Positions 45,542 to 53,119 of a DNA stretch of 64,000 nucleotides are shown here, one piece after another; position 1 is the stretch's first letter; every line of letters starts with the position of its first letter. The position numbers and the translations under genes were made by a program. Under the pieces are notes generated by a model. It was not told the origin of the DNA. It worked only from the letters and a program-made list of their open reading frames with translations, and ran no database searches. The stretch is from Flavobacterium sp. UGB4466 (GTDB lineage: Bacteria; Bacteroidota; Bacteroidia; Flavobacteriales; Flavobacteriaceae). The stretch covers positions 13,852 to 77,851 of the forward strand of contig NZ_CAGKLC010000001.1 in the NCBI RefSeq assembly GCF_903469665.1, read 5' to 3'.

Positions 45542-45580
45542 AAATTCCAAATGAGCTTAAAATTGGAATTTGGATTTTTT
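45542..45580. terminator. Second hairpin beside the alcohol dehydrogenase stop
   Basis: AAATTCCAA-N12-TTGGAATTT followed by GGATTTTTTTATTT. The better T-run is again on the plus strand, but it may also serve the dehydrogenase gene (minus) 18 bp away. Confidence 0.6.
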
Positions 45581-45597
45581 TATTTAGAATTTATGCC

Positions 45598-46755
45598 TTA
45601 GTAGCTCATTTCAACAATCGATTTTACTTTGTCTAAAGTAATTAGTTGTTTTTCGCCCAAACCTTTCCAGCCTCTTTCATTAAATCGGTTTACAATAAAA
45701 TCAGCCGTTTTGCTATAATCGTCTGTGTATTGCGAAAGTTTAGTATCCATTCCCATAGTATGGAAAAATGCTACCGTTTGATTGATGGCTTCTTTTGCTA
45801 CTTCATCGTCAGAACCCGCTAAGTTGAAAATTCTTCTGCCGTATTGGGCAAGTTTTTCTTTTTTGGTCTCAAACATGATTTGGTATAAACTAGGTCCGAT
45901 GATTGCCAAAGTTCTGGCATGATCAATTCCGTATAAGGCTGTTAATTCGTGTCCGATCATGTGAGTTGCCCAGTCTGAAGGAACTCCTTTTTGAATCAAT
46001 CCGTTTAAAGCCATGGTACAGCTCCACATAAAATTAGAAGCCAAAGCATAATCGGTAGGATTTTCAACCACTTTTGGACCAACTTCAATTAACGTCTGTA
46101 AAATTCCTTCAGCAATGCGGTCTTGTAAAAAACCTTCGTGCGGATAAGTCAGGTATTGCTCCATTACGTGCGTATAAGCATCCACAACGCCATTTTGTAA
46201 TTGTCTTTTTGGTAACGAAGCAATTACAGTCGGATCGCAAATTGAAAATTTAGGGAAAAGAGCACTTCCGCCAAAAGCAAGTTTTTCCTGAGTTGCCTCA
46301 ATAGTGACAACCGCTCCCGAATTCATTTCACTTCCTGTTGCAGGTAAAGTCAGAACAGTTCCGAAAGGCATAGCATTTTCTTTAATAAGTAATCGTTTTT
46401 GCAGAATATCAATCGGATCTCCGTCGAAATTTACAGCTGCTGAAATAAATTTTACACCATCGATTACGGAACCACCGCCAACAGCTAAGATAAAATCAAT
46501 TTTTTTAGCTTTGATCACAGCAACCGCTTTCATCAGCGTTTCAAAATGCGGATTGGGTTCGATTCCGCCAAATTCTACAATATCGAAACCTTTTAAGTTT
46601 TGAATCACCTGTTCGTGAATTCCGTTTTTAAAAATACTTCCACCACCATAGGCCAATAAGATTTTGGCATCTTTAGGAACCAGAGTAGAAAGTTTTTCAA
46701 TTTGTCCTTTTCCGAAAATTAAATTCGTCGGATTGTATAATTCAAAGTTTAGCAT
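45598..46755 (-). CDS. Iron-containing alcohol dehydrogenase (YqhD/BDH-like)
   Basis: 385 residues, group III metal-dependent alcohol dehydrogenase. It starts MLNFELYNPTNLIFGKGQIEKL. The NAD(P)-binding loop GGGSVIDGVKFI is preceded by FGGIEPNPHFET. The metal ligands are Asp and His in VVDAYTHVMEQYLTYP and His in MIGHELTALYGIDHARTLAI. Members such as YqhD reduce reactive aldehydes (glyoxal, methylglyoxal) with NADPH. Here a DJ-1/PfpI-type protein and a LysR regulator lie next to it, which would fit aldehyde stress. The substrate is not proven. Confidence 0.92.
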   Translation of the reverse strand: MLNFELYNPTNLIFGKGQIEKLSTLVPKDAKILLAYGGGSIFKNGIHEQVIQNLKGFDIVEFGGIEPNPHFETLMKAVAVIKAKKIDFILAVGGGSVIDGVKFISAAVNFDGDPIDILQKRLLIKENAMPFGTVLTLPATGSEMNSGAVVTIEATQEKLAFGGSALFPKFSICDPTVIASLPKRQLQNGVVDAYTHVMEQYLTYPHEGFLQDRIAEGILQTLIEVGPKVVENPTDYALASNFMWSCTMALNGLIQKGVPSDWATHMIGHELTALYGIDHARTLAIIGPSLYQIMFETKKEKLAQYGRRIFNLAGSDDEVAKEAINQTVAFFHTMGMDTKLSQYTDDYSKTADFIVNRFNERGWKGLGEKQLITLDKVKSIVEMSY

Positions 46756-46765
46756 TTTTTTTAGA

Positions 46766-47202
46766 GTTTCTAAGATGCTGAGGGGCTAGGGTTCTAAGTT
46801 TTTTCTTTAGATTCTTAAAATCTCAATGTCTCAGCATCTTTCATTATTTTTTTATTGTTAAGTTCATTAGTTTAATAACTTAGAATCTTAGTGTCTTAGT
46901 ACCTCAGAATCTTTATTAATTCAATTGCTGTAATAATTTTCCGGCTACTAATTTAGATGAAGCGGGGTTTTGCCCGGTAATTTTTTAAGTTTCTAAGATG
47001 CTGAGGTTCTATGGTTCTAAGTTTTCTTTAGATTCTTAAAATCTCAATGTCTCAGCATCTTTCATTATAGTAATTGTTTTATTTTAATGTTTCTAAGTCC
47101 TGTTGCTTAGAACCTCAGAACCTTAGTATCTCAGTGTCTTTATTAATTCAATTGCTGTAATAATTTTCCGGCTACTAATTTAGATGAAGCGGGGTTTTGC
47201 CC
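46766..47202. repeat. Direct duplication (~225 bp) including the 3' end of the DJ-1-like gene
   Basis: Copy A (46766-46975) and copy B (46989-47202) are offset by 223-227 bp. Both contain CTAAGATGCTGAG ... CTCAGCATCTT fold-back words, then CTTAG/CTCAG words. Both end in an identical 60-bp block which, in copy B, is the last 19 codons and stop of the gene at 47143. Copy A is thus a detached gene tail. Confidence 0.9.
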
Positions 47203-47904
47203 CGTGATTAAAAGGCCGTCTTCTACAGCATAAGGTTGCCAGTTGGCTGCTTTCGAAAAGATAGCACCATTTTTGGTCAAAGCATCTTCCAATAAGAACG
47301 GAACTACTTTGGTTAAGCCCACCGCTTCTTCTTCGGCATTTGTGAAACCGGTTACTTTTTTGCCTTTTACTAAAAATTCGCCTTTAACTTTTACGTTTTT
47401 TAAGACTGCCGGAGCATGACAAACAAAAGCAACGGGTTTTTTATGAGTATAGAAAGATTCAATTAAAGCAATGGAACTTTTATCTTCTACCAAATCCCAA
47501 AGCGGACCATGACCTCCCGGGTAAAAAACAGCATCATAACCTTTCTGGTTGATCGTAGAAAGTTTATGGGTGTGTTTTAACTTCTCCTGTAAAGTTTTAT
47601 CGGCGTCAAAACGTTTGGTGTCTTCAGTGGCCGATGCCGGATCGGCACTTTTAGGATCAATTGGAGGCTGACCTCCTAGTGGAGAAGCAATTGTAATCTC
47701 GACGCCCTGATCTAACAATTCGTAATAAGGTGCAGCAAATTCTTCTGACCAAAATCCGGTTTTCTCTCCTGTATTTCCCAGTTTATCGTTACTGGTCACA
47801 ACAAATAGTACTTTTTTGGTGCTTTTTTTCGTTGCTTTTTGTGCTATAGCTGAAGTACTAAAAGCACTAAAGGCTATAATCGTAAGTAAGGTTATCTTTT
47901 TCAT
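47143..47904 (-). CDS. Secreted DJ-1/PfpI family protein (HchA-like)
   Basis: 253 residues with a signal peptide (MKKITLLTIIAFSAFSTSAIAQ), unusual for a family that is mostly cytosolic. The fold is the class I glutamine-amidotransferase-like DJ-1/PfpI type: VLFVVTSNDKLGNTGEKTGFWSEEFAAPYY (Glu in the pocket), YDAVFYPGGHGPLWDL, nucleophile Cys in VAFVCHAPAVLK followed by His, and GFTNAEEEAVGLTKVVPFLLEDAL. Relatives act as glyoxalase III, chaperone or protease-like enzymes. A divergent LysR gene starts 86 bp away and probably controls it. Its 3' end is duplicated downstream. Confidence 0.9.
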   Translation of the reverse strand: MKKITLLTIIAFSAFSTSAIAQKATKKSTKKVLFVVTSNDKLGNTGEKTGFWSEEFAAPYYELLDQGVEITIASPLGGQPPIDPKSADPASATEDTKRFDADKTLQEKLKHTHKLSTINQKGYDAVFYPGGHGPLWDLVEDKSSIALIESFYTHKKPVAFVCHAPAVLKNVKVKGEFLVKGKKVTGFTNAEEEAVGLTKVVPFLLEDALTKNGAIFSKAANWQPYAVEDGLLITGQNPASSKLVAGKLLQQLN

Positions 47905-47989
47905 AAGTTTAAATTTTGATCAAATTTACGACTAAAGTGATATCAGTAAAAATAAAATAAACTATGTTTGTTATAAATATATTTATATC

Positions 47990-48895
47990 ATGGTGAATTT
48001 GGAGTGGTACAGAACCTTTAAGGCTGTATATAAAAACGGGAATTTTTCTATCGCTGCAAAAGAGTTATTTATGAGTCAGCCTGCGGTGAGCCAGCAAATC
48101 TCTATGCTGGAAGCACATGTTGGAAATAAATTGTTCAATCGAAAGTCAAAAGGCGTAGAACCAACGGAATACGCTAAGTTACTGAATAATTTAATTATAG
48201 ATGCGCTGGATCGGCTTGAAAATGTAGAAAGCAGCTTTCGGGCAAAAGCGGAAGATGCCAATCGGCTAATCTCTGTTGGGATCTCCAAAAATCTTTTTAA
48301 TTGTATTGGAAACCTGTTGATTGCTAAGTTCGATTTGATCGATTTTACTTTTGCAGAAAACGATGTGCTTTTTGAGTTAGTGGATGCTAAAAAGCTTGAC
48401 TTCGCAATTACCACAAAAAGATTTGACACCTTTGATACGGTCTACGAAATTGTGGGGAAAATTAAGCTCATCATGGTGGCACCAGTACGTTTGGACGGAA
48501 CAGAGTTCCGTCAGAAATTAAAATCAGATAATTATACGGAAGTAGAGCAGTGGCTCAATGAACAAAAATGGTACAGTCACGATGCCAGAATTCCACATAT
48601 AAAGTTATTTTGGCTACACGCTTTTAATAAAAAAAGGCCCTCTATGGTTCCGAACTATATTATTCCGTCTGAATCTGAAATGTTAAGGATGTTATCCGAT
48701 AATGAAGGAGTAGCGATAACCTGGAACTGCAATGCACGAAAATATATTAAAGAAAATAAATTGCAGTTATTATGGAATAGTTTTTACGTACCGGAAGAGT
48801 ATGTGTACCTGCTAACCGCTAAAAACAATAATCTGAATTCGTTTTTTGAAATTATTTCCAAAGAGTTAAAATTGTTTTTTGGTAACAGATTATGA
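47990..48895 (+). CDS. LysR-family transcriptional regulator
   Basis: 301 residues. The N-terminal winged helix-turn-helix is typical (WYRTFKAVYKNGNFSIAAKELFMSQPAVSQQISMLEAHVGNKLFNRKSKGVEPTEYAKLL), followed by a substrate-binding domain. It is divergent from the secreted DJ-1-like gene, the classic LysR target arrangement. A TATGTTTG box (47963-47970) and a 16-bp palindrome TATAAATA/TATTTATA (47972-47987) lie directly before the ATG. The effector is unknown; the neighbours suggest carbonyl stress. Confidence 0.92.
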   Translation: MVNLEWYRTFKAVYKNGNFSIAAKELFMSQPAVSQQISMLEAHVGNKLFNRKSKGVEPTEYAKLLNNLIIDALDRLENVESSFRAKAEDANRLISVGISKNLFNCIGNLLIAKFDLIDFTFAENDVLFELVDAKKLDFAITTKRFDTFDTVYEIVGKIKLIMVAPVRLDGTEFRQKLKSDNYTEVEQWLNEQKWYSHDARIPHIKLFWLHAFNKKRPSMVPNYIIPSESEMLRMLSDNEGVAITWNCNARKYIKENKLQLLWNSFYVPEEYVYLLTAKNNNLNSFFEIISKELKLFFGNRL

Positions 48896-48904
48896 TGAAA
48901 ATCA

Positions 48905-48935
48905 TTGTTTTCTGTATTTTTAAAGAATAATTTTG
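48905..48935 (+). promoter_or_regulatory. Predicted promoter of the PKD lipoprotein gene
   Basis: TTG (48905-48907), a 20-bp spacer and TAATTTTG (48928-48935) match the consensus. It excludes the in-frame TTG at 48933 as a start. Confidence 0.62.
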
Positions 48936-48962
48936 GGAGATAAATTCTTAATATTTTTAAAA

Positions 48963-49319
48963 ATGAAAAAGATTGCATCAATTTTAATGCTTGCCCTGAT
49001 ATTTTATACGGCTAATTCTTGTAGCAAACATGACGACGAGGTTATCTTGGATTGTTTTGCAGAAGCAATTTATGTAAAATTGCACAATTCTACAGATGCT
49101 ACTAATCCAAAATTAATGAACTATTCTGTTGGATATAGCGGAACCGGAACTTTAGTTAGTGTAAATTGGACATTTGGAGACGGGACTACCGGAACAGGTA
49201 AAGATATTACACATCTTTATCCGGCAGCAGGAACCTATGAAGTTAAAGCGGAAGTTACAGTTGCAAAAGATGGTGCAAATTGTACTTCTATTCCAAAGAG
49301 AAACGTAACAATAAACTAG
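48963..49319 (+). CDS. PKD-domain lipoprotein
   Basis: 118 residues from the ATG at 48963. A lipoprotein signal (MKKIASILMLALIFYTANSC, lipobox ANSC) leads to a single PKD domain: VKLHNSTDATNPKLMNYSVGYSGTGTLVSVNWTFGDGTTGTGKDITHLYPAAGTYEVKAEVTV, with the diagnostic WTFGDGT and Y..AGTY.V. Probably anchored in the outer membrane. Its partners and role are unknown. It looks unrelated to the NAD operon that follows. Confidence 0.85.
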   Translation: MKKIASILMLALIFYTANSCSKHDDEVILDCFAEAIYVKLHNSTDATNPKLMNYSVGYSGTGTLVSVNWTFGDGTTGTGKDITHLYPAAGTYEVKAEVTVAKDGANCTSIPKRNVTIN

Positions 49320-49343
49320 GCAGGCCGAAGGAAAAGGATATTC

Positions 49344-49401
49344 ATGAGAGTCAATTTTATAATTTATTGCTGATGTGATAGATTATAAAATTGACTCTCA
49401 T
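49344..49401. repeat. Perfect 20-bp inverted repeat before the NUDIX regulator
   Basis: The arms 49344-49363 (starting ATGAGAGTCAATTTT) and 49382-49401 are exact reverse complements, separated by 18 bp. No T-run follows, so it is not a standard terminator. The right arm ends 5 bp before a TATATTTG box (49406-49413) of the regulator gene. Confidence 0.9.
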
Positions 49402-49433
49402 TCGTTATATTTGTGAGATAGGAGTTTTTAAAT

Positions 49434-50126
49434 ATGGAAAATTTTCAAAATATTCGAATTGCGGTTGATGCCATTGTGTTTGGATATAAGAACAACAGTT
49501 TGTATGTGCTTTTAATTGAGCAAAAATTTGGCTCTGCCGATAAGTATTGGGCTTTACCGGGTGGATTAGTAAAACAGGACGAATCTTTAAGTGAAGCTGT
49601 GATTAGGGAGTTGCATGAAGAGACCAGCGTTCAGCTTACTTTTATGGAGCAGCTGTATACTTTTGGAGATGACATTCACCGGGACTCCAGAAATCGCGTA
49701 ATTTCTGTTGCCTATTATGCTTTAGTAGATGCCTCAGGTCTGGAAATTAAAGCCGATACCGATGCCGAACGCGTGCAATGGTTTAAAATTGATGAGATCC
49801 CTGATCTGGCATTCGATCATAATATAATCGTAAAAACTGCCATAACAAGATTAAAAGCAAAACTGACTTATGAACCCGTTGGTTTTGATTTACTTCCGCA
49901 GGAATTTCTGTTTTCTGACCTCGAGAATCTTTACTGTACCATTTTGGAGAAAGAAATAGACCGTCGAAATTTCAGAAAGAAGATACTCAGCTACGGCTTT
50001 TTAGATCAAACCGATCATTTTTCGCCAGTTAAAAGTGGGCGTCCTGCAAAACTTTTCAAGTTTAACGATTTGAAATATAAAGAGTTAATTGAGAAAGGGT
50101 TTCACTTTGAAATAAAGTTTGCGTAA
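49434..50126 (+). CDS. nrtR: NUDIX-fold transcriptional regulator (NrtR type)
   Basis: 230 residues: an N-terminal NUDIX domain (about 10-140) and a C-terminal winged helix (about 150-230, KEIDRRNFRKKILSYGFLDQTDHFSPVKSGRPAKLFKFNDLKYKELIEKGF), the NrtR layout. In NrtR proteins ADP-ribose binding to the NUDIX domain releases DNA at NAD-metabolism genes. The NUDIX box GLVKQDESLSEAVIRELHEETSV keeps REL.EE but has Ser where the final Gly is usual, so hydrolase activity may be weak or lost. It lies upstream of, and in line with, the prs-like to nadV operon, with two palindromic operator candidates in the gap. The ATG at 49434 follows a GGAG-like stretch. Confidence 0.88.
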   Translation: MENFQNIRIAVDAIVFGYKNNSLYVLLIEQKFGSADKYWALPGGLVKQDESLSEAVIRELHEETSVQLTFMEQLYTFGDDIHRDSRNRVISVAYYALVDASGLEIKADTDAERVQWFKIDEIPDLAFDHNIIVKTAITRLKAKLTYEPVGFDLLPQEFLFSDLENLYCTILEKEIDRRNFRKKILSYGFLDQTDHFSPVKSGRPAKLFKFNDLKYKELIEKGFHFEIKFA

Positions 50127-50138
50127 ATTTTACACAAA
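50118..50138 (+). promoter_or_regulatory. NrtR operator candidate O1
   Basis: A 21-bp palindrome, TTTGCGTAAA-T-TTTACACAAA with a single mismatch, overlapping the nrtR stop codon and lying 5 bp before the -33 element of the operon promoter. It shares TTTGCGT and the A/T core with O2. Confidence 0.65.
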
Positions 50139-50143
50139 ATAAA

Positions 50144-50190
50144 TTGTTTAATAAATATATTGCTTTATATTTGCGTATAATTAACGCAAA
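50144..50190 (+). promoter_or_regulatory. Operon promoter with NrtR operator candidate O2
   Basis: Promoter: TTG (50144-50146), a 19-bp spacer and TATATTTG (50166-50173), an exact match. O2 is TTTGCGT-N7-ACGCAAA (50170-50190), overlapping the -7 box and the expected start site. The O1 and O2 centres are 52 bp apart, almost five helical turns. The layout suits repression by a dimer pair. Confidence 0.72.
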
Positions 50191-50200
50191 CTAAAATACT

Positions 50201-51034
50201 ATGATACTTAATTTAGACCCAAAATTCACTCCAATTCTTAATAAAGAAGAAATAAAATTCCAAAGCTTTACATTTTCAGGAGGAGAACCACATATTAAAA
50301 TCAATCCTGATTTTGATAATACCCAAAAAGTAACCATCACACACCGATTAAATTCATTCAACGATTTAGGTTTATTGTGCATCACAGTAGATGCATTGCG
50401 CAGAATGGAGGTTAAAATAATTGATCTTTTTATTCCCTATTTTCCTGCAGCCAGACAGGATCGTGTCATGATTAAAGGGGAATCTTTATCTGTAAAAGTA
50501 TATGCTGATATCATTAATGCACTTCAGTTGAATAAAGTGTTTGTTTTTGATGCGCATTCTGAAGTGACTCCGGCCTTAGTAAACAATTGCGAAGTGATTC
50601 CGAATCATACTTTTATTGCAGCGGTTTTGAAAGTCATTGGCGAAAACGTAAAATTAATTTCTCCGGACGGCGGAGCATTAAAGAAAATTTACAAAGTTTC
50701 TGAATTTCTTGGAGGTATTGAAGTAGTAGAATGCAGCAAAAGCCGTGATGTAAAAACTGGAAGACTATCTGGTTTTAAAGTTTATGAAGACGATCTAAAC
50801 GGAATGGACTGTTTAATTGTAGATGATATTTGCGACGGAGGAGGAACTTTCGTAGGGCTGGCTGAAGAATTAAAAAAGAAAAATGCTGGAAAATTGTATT
50901 TGGCCGTAAGCCACGGAATTTTTAATAAAGGTTTTGAAGTTTTGGATTGTTTCGATGCCATTTTTACCACCAATTCAGTAAAAGACTTCGAAGGTGAAAG
51001 CGTTCAGGTGATTGGATTGGATCAATTAATTTAA
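50201..51034 (+). CDS. Short ribose-phosphate pyrophosphokinase-like enzyme (ADPR-PP synthetase candidate)
   Basis: 277 residues, clearly of the Prs (PRPP synthetase) fold but about 35 residues shorter than housekeeping Prs. Visible motifs: PYFPAARQDRVM (flexible ATP loop, usually YARQDRK), VFVFDAHSEVTPAL (DxHS metal/ribose loop), LISPDGGALKK (pyrophosphate loop) and LIVDDICDGGGTFVG at about residues 204-218. In the last, Gly replaces the Ser/Thr normal in the PRPP loop. Gene order and divergence recall the Adps enzyme of the phage NARP1 pathway, which pyrophosphorylates ADP-ribose. Plain PRPP supply for NadV is the alternative. First gene of the NrtR-flanked operon. Confidence 0.82.
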   Translation: MILNLDPKFTPILNKEEIKFQSFTFSGGEPHIKINPDFDNTQKVTITHRLNSFNDLGLLCITVDALRRMEVKIIDLFIPYFPAARQDRVMIKGESLSVKVYADIINALQLNKVFVFDAHSEVTPALVNNCEVIPNHTFIAAVLKVIGENVKLISPDGGALKKIYKVSEFLGGIEVVECSKSRDVKTGRLSGFKVYEDDLNGMDCLIVDDICDGGGTFVGLAEELKKKNAGKLYLAVSHGIFNKGFEVLDCFDAIFTTNSVKDFEGESVQVIGLDQLI

Positions 51035-51122
51035 GAAGTTTCAAGTTACAGGTTTCAAGCTGTATAAGGAACCTGAAACAGAATAACAGAGAACTCGTTT
51101 CTTTGTTTCAATAACAAAAAAC
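51035..51122. repeat. GTTTCAAG word tract inside the operon
   Basis: The 88-bp gap between the prs-like and NADAR genes has TTTCAAGTTACAGGTTTCAAG words followed by CCTGAAAC in the opposite sense, able to form a short hairpin. No promoter was recognised. Confidence 0.5.
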
Positions 51123-51650
51123 ATGAAATACAATATAGATACCATAGCTCCGGAAAGTAAATTTTTATTTTTCTGGGGACACCAGCCAACAAAAGATGGA
51201 AGCATTTCGAAAACCTGTTTCAGTCAGTGGTGGTTAAGTGCCTTTACCGTTGATAAAGTGACTTACAAAACTGCCGAACATTGGATGATGGCAAAAAAAG
51301 CCGAATTGTTTAATGACAATGAAGTTTTAGCAAAAATTATTAAAGCCAATTCTCCTGCTGAAGCCAAAAAGTTGGGACGTCAAGTTAAAAATTATGACGA
51401 TACACTTTGGTTAGCCAATCGATTTGAGATTGTTACACAAGGAAACTACCATAAGTTCAGTCAAAACCCCGATTTGAAAGCATTTTTGCTAAACACAGAT
51501 GAAAGAGTAATAGTCGAAGCGAGTCCCGTTGATCCTATCTGGGGAATTGGAATGGCAGGTGACCATAAAGATGTTCTGAATCCTGAAAAGTGGAAAGGGC
51601 TGAATTTATTAGGTTTTGCTTTGATGGAAGTTAGGGATGAATTGAGATAA
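51123..51650 (+). CDS. NADAR family protein (YbiA-like, ADP-ribose glycosidase candidate)
   Basis: 175 residues covering a full NADAR domain: KFLFFWGHQ (phenylpropanoid FFxGH start), CFSQWWLSAFTVDKVTYKTAEHWMMAKKAELF, ANSPAEAKKLGRQVKNYDDTLW and IVEASPVDPIWGIGMAG. NADAR proteins act on ADP-ribose derivatives: YbiA-type members cleave N-glycosidic bonds, and some remove ADP-ribose from guanine bases in DNA or RNA. The conserved Glu/Trp/Asp residues of these blocks are present, so it should be active. It is 9 bp before the macrodomain gene and certainly in the same operon. Confidence 0.9.
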   Translation: MKYNIDTIAPESKFLFFWGHQPTKDGSISKTCFSQWWLSAFTVDKVTYKTAEHWMMAKKAELFNDNEVLAKIIKANSPAEAKKLGRQVKNYDDTLWLANRFEIVTQGNYHKFSQNPDLKAFLLNTDERVIVEASPVDPIWGIGMAGDHKDVLNPEKWKGLNLLGFALMEVRDELR

Positions 51651-51659
51651 CTATAGGTT

Positions 51660-53111
51660 ATGAAAATAGAAATCATTAGAACCGATATAACCGAAATACA
51701 CGTTGATGCTATTGTCAATGCAGCAAATACTTCTTTATTAGGCGGTGGTGGGGTTGATGGGGCTATTCATAGAAAAGGAGGAAAAGCCATTTTAGAGGAG
51801 TGTACCCAAATTCGAAATAAACAGGGTGGATGTAAAGTTGGGGATGCCGTGCTAACGACAGCTGGTAATTTGCCTTCAAAATATGTGATTCATACTGTTG
51901 GACCTGTTTGGAACGGAGGTAAAAGTTTTGAAGTCGAATTGTTGCAAAACTGTTATTTAAGTGTTTTAGAATTGGCGGTCACAAATAATATAAAAACAAT
52001 CGCTTTTCCTAATATAAGTACTGGTATTTATAAATTCCCAAAAGATTTGGCGGCGGAAATTGCGATTAATATGATCGATAATTTTGAATTAAAAAATCAT
52101 TTCGAAAAAATTGTTTTTGTTTGTTTTGATGAAGAGAATTTCAAAATTTATAATGATATAATAGAAAATGACTTCAATTATAAAATTAAATCCGGCTTGT
52201 TTGGAGTAGCGGTTGGTGATGCATTAGGTGTTCCAGTTGAGTTTTATTCTAGATCTGATTTAAAAGAAAATCCTGTTTCTGAAATGATAGGTTTTGGAAC
52301 ACATCACCAGCCAGCAGGAACATGGAGTGATGACAGCTCACTTGCTTTTTGTTTAGCAGAAAGTTTGTGTAATGGTTATGATTTATCTGATATTGCAAGA
52401 AATTTTGTAAAATGGTATAACACAGAATTATGGACGCCACACGGAAAGGTTTTTGATATTGGAATAGCAACCAGAAATGCAATTCATAATATTGGGAAAG
52501 GACATGAACCAGAATTATGCGGCGGTTTTGAAGAAAAAGATAACGGAAATGGTTCTTTGATGAGAATCTTACCTTTAGTTTTTTATCTTAAAAATGAAAA
52601 AGATATCGAAGTCATTTATAAAAAAGTAAAAGAAGTATCGTCTATTACCCATGCCCATTTTAGATCAGGATTTGCCTGTTTTATTTATGTTGTTTACTGT
52701 TTAGAACTTTTAAATGCCAATGATAAGACAGAAGCTTATAGAAGGATGCAGGATGTTGTCGCTGGCTTTTTGCGAGATAAAAAATTTAGTCCTGTTGAAC
52801 TTCAATTGTTTGATAGAATTTTAAAGAGTAATATAGCCGAATATCCCGAAAATGAAATTCATTCGTCAGGTTACGTTCTTCATAGTTTAGAAGCCAGTTT
52901 ATGGTGTTTTTTAAATTGGAATTCTTATGAAGGAACCGTTTTAAAGGCAGTAAACTTAGGAGGTGATACTGATACAACTGCAGCTATTACAGGAGGTTTG
53001 GCAGGTATTTATTATGGAATTGAGAACATTCCTCAGAAGTGGATTTTGGGATTAGCAAGAAAAAACGATATTGATGATTTGTGTGAACGATTGTTTTTAA
53101 AGTTAAAATAA
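51660..53111 (+). CDS. Macrodomain - ADP-ribosylglycohydrolase fusion
   Basis: 483 residues in two parts. Residues 1-170 are a macrodomain: [28 protein letters not shown] (ADP-ribose-binding Asn-Ala-Ala-Asn and Gly loop) and [18 protein letters not shown]. Residues about 178-483 are an ADP-ribosylglycohydrolase (DraG/ARH) domain: [36 protein letters not shown] (metal motif, SDDS for the usual TDDT), NGNGSLMRI and [22 protein letters not shown] (second metal motif). Macrodomains release or bind ADP-ribose, O-acetyl-ADP-ribose or ADP-ribose-1''-phosphate. ARH domains remove ADP-ribose from Arg, Ser or other sites. Joining both suggests sequential processing. It is 9 bp after NADAR and 8 bp before kptA. 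Confidence 0.93.
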   Translation: MKIEIIRTDITEIHVDAIVNAANTSLLGGGGVDGAIHRKGGKAILEECTQIRNKQGGCKVGDAVLTTAGNLPSKYVIHTVGPVWNGGKSFEVELLQNCYLSVLELAVTNNIKTIAFPNISTGIYKFPKDLAAEIAINMIDNFELKNHFEKIVFVCFDEENFKIYNDIIENDFNYKIKSGLFGVAVGDALGVPVEFYSRSDLKENPVSEMIGFGTHHQPAGTWSDDSSLAFCLAESLCNGYDLSDIARNFVKWYNTELWTPHGKVFDIGIATRNAIHNIGKGHEPELCGGFEEKDNGNGSLMRILPLVFYLKNEKDIEVIYKKVKEVSSITHAHFRSGFACFIYVVYCLELLNANDKTEAYRRMQDVVAGFLRDKKFSPVELQLFDRILKSNIAEYPENEIHSSGYVLHSLEASLWCFLNWNSYEGTVLKAVNLGGDTDTTAAITGGLAGIYYGIENIPQKWILGLARKNDIDDLCERLFLKLK

Positions 53112-53119
53112 TAAAAGTT

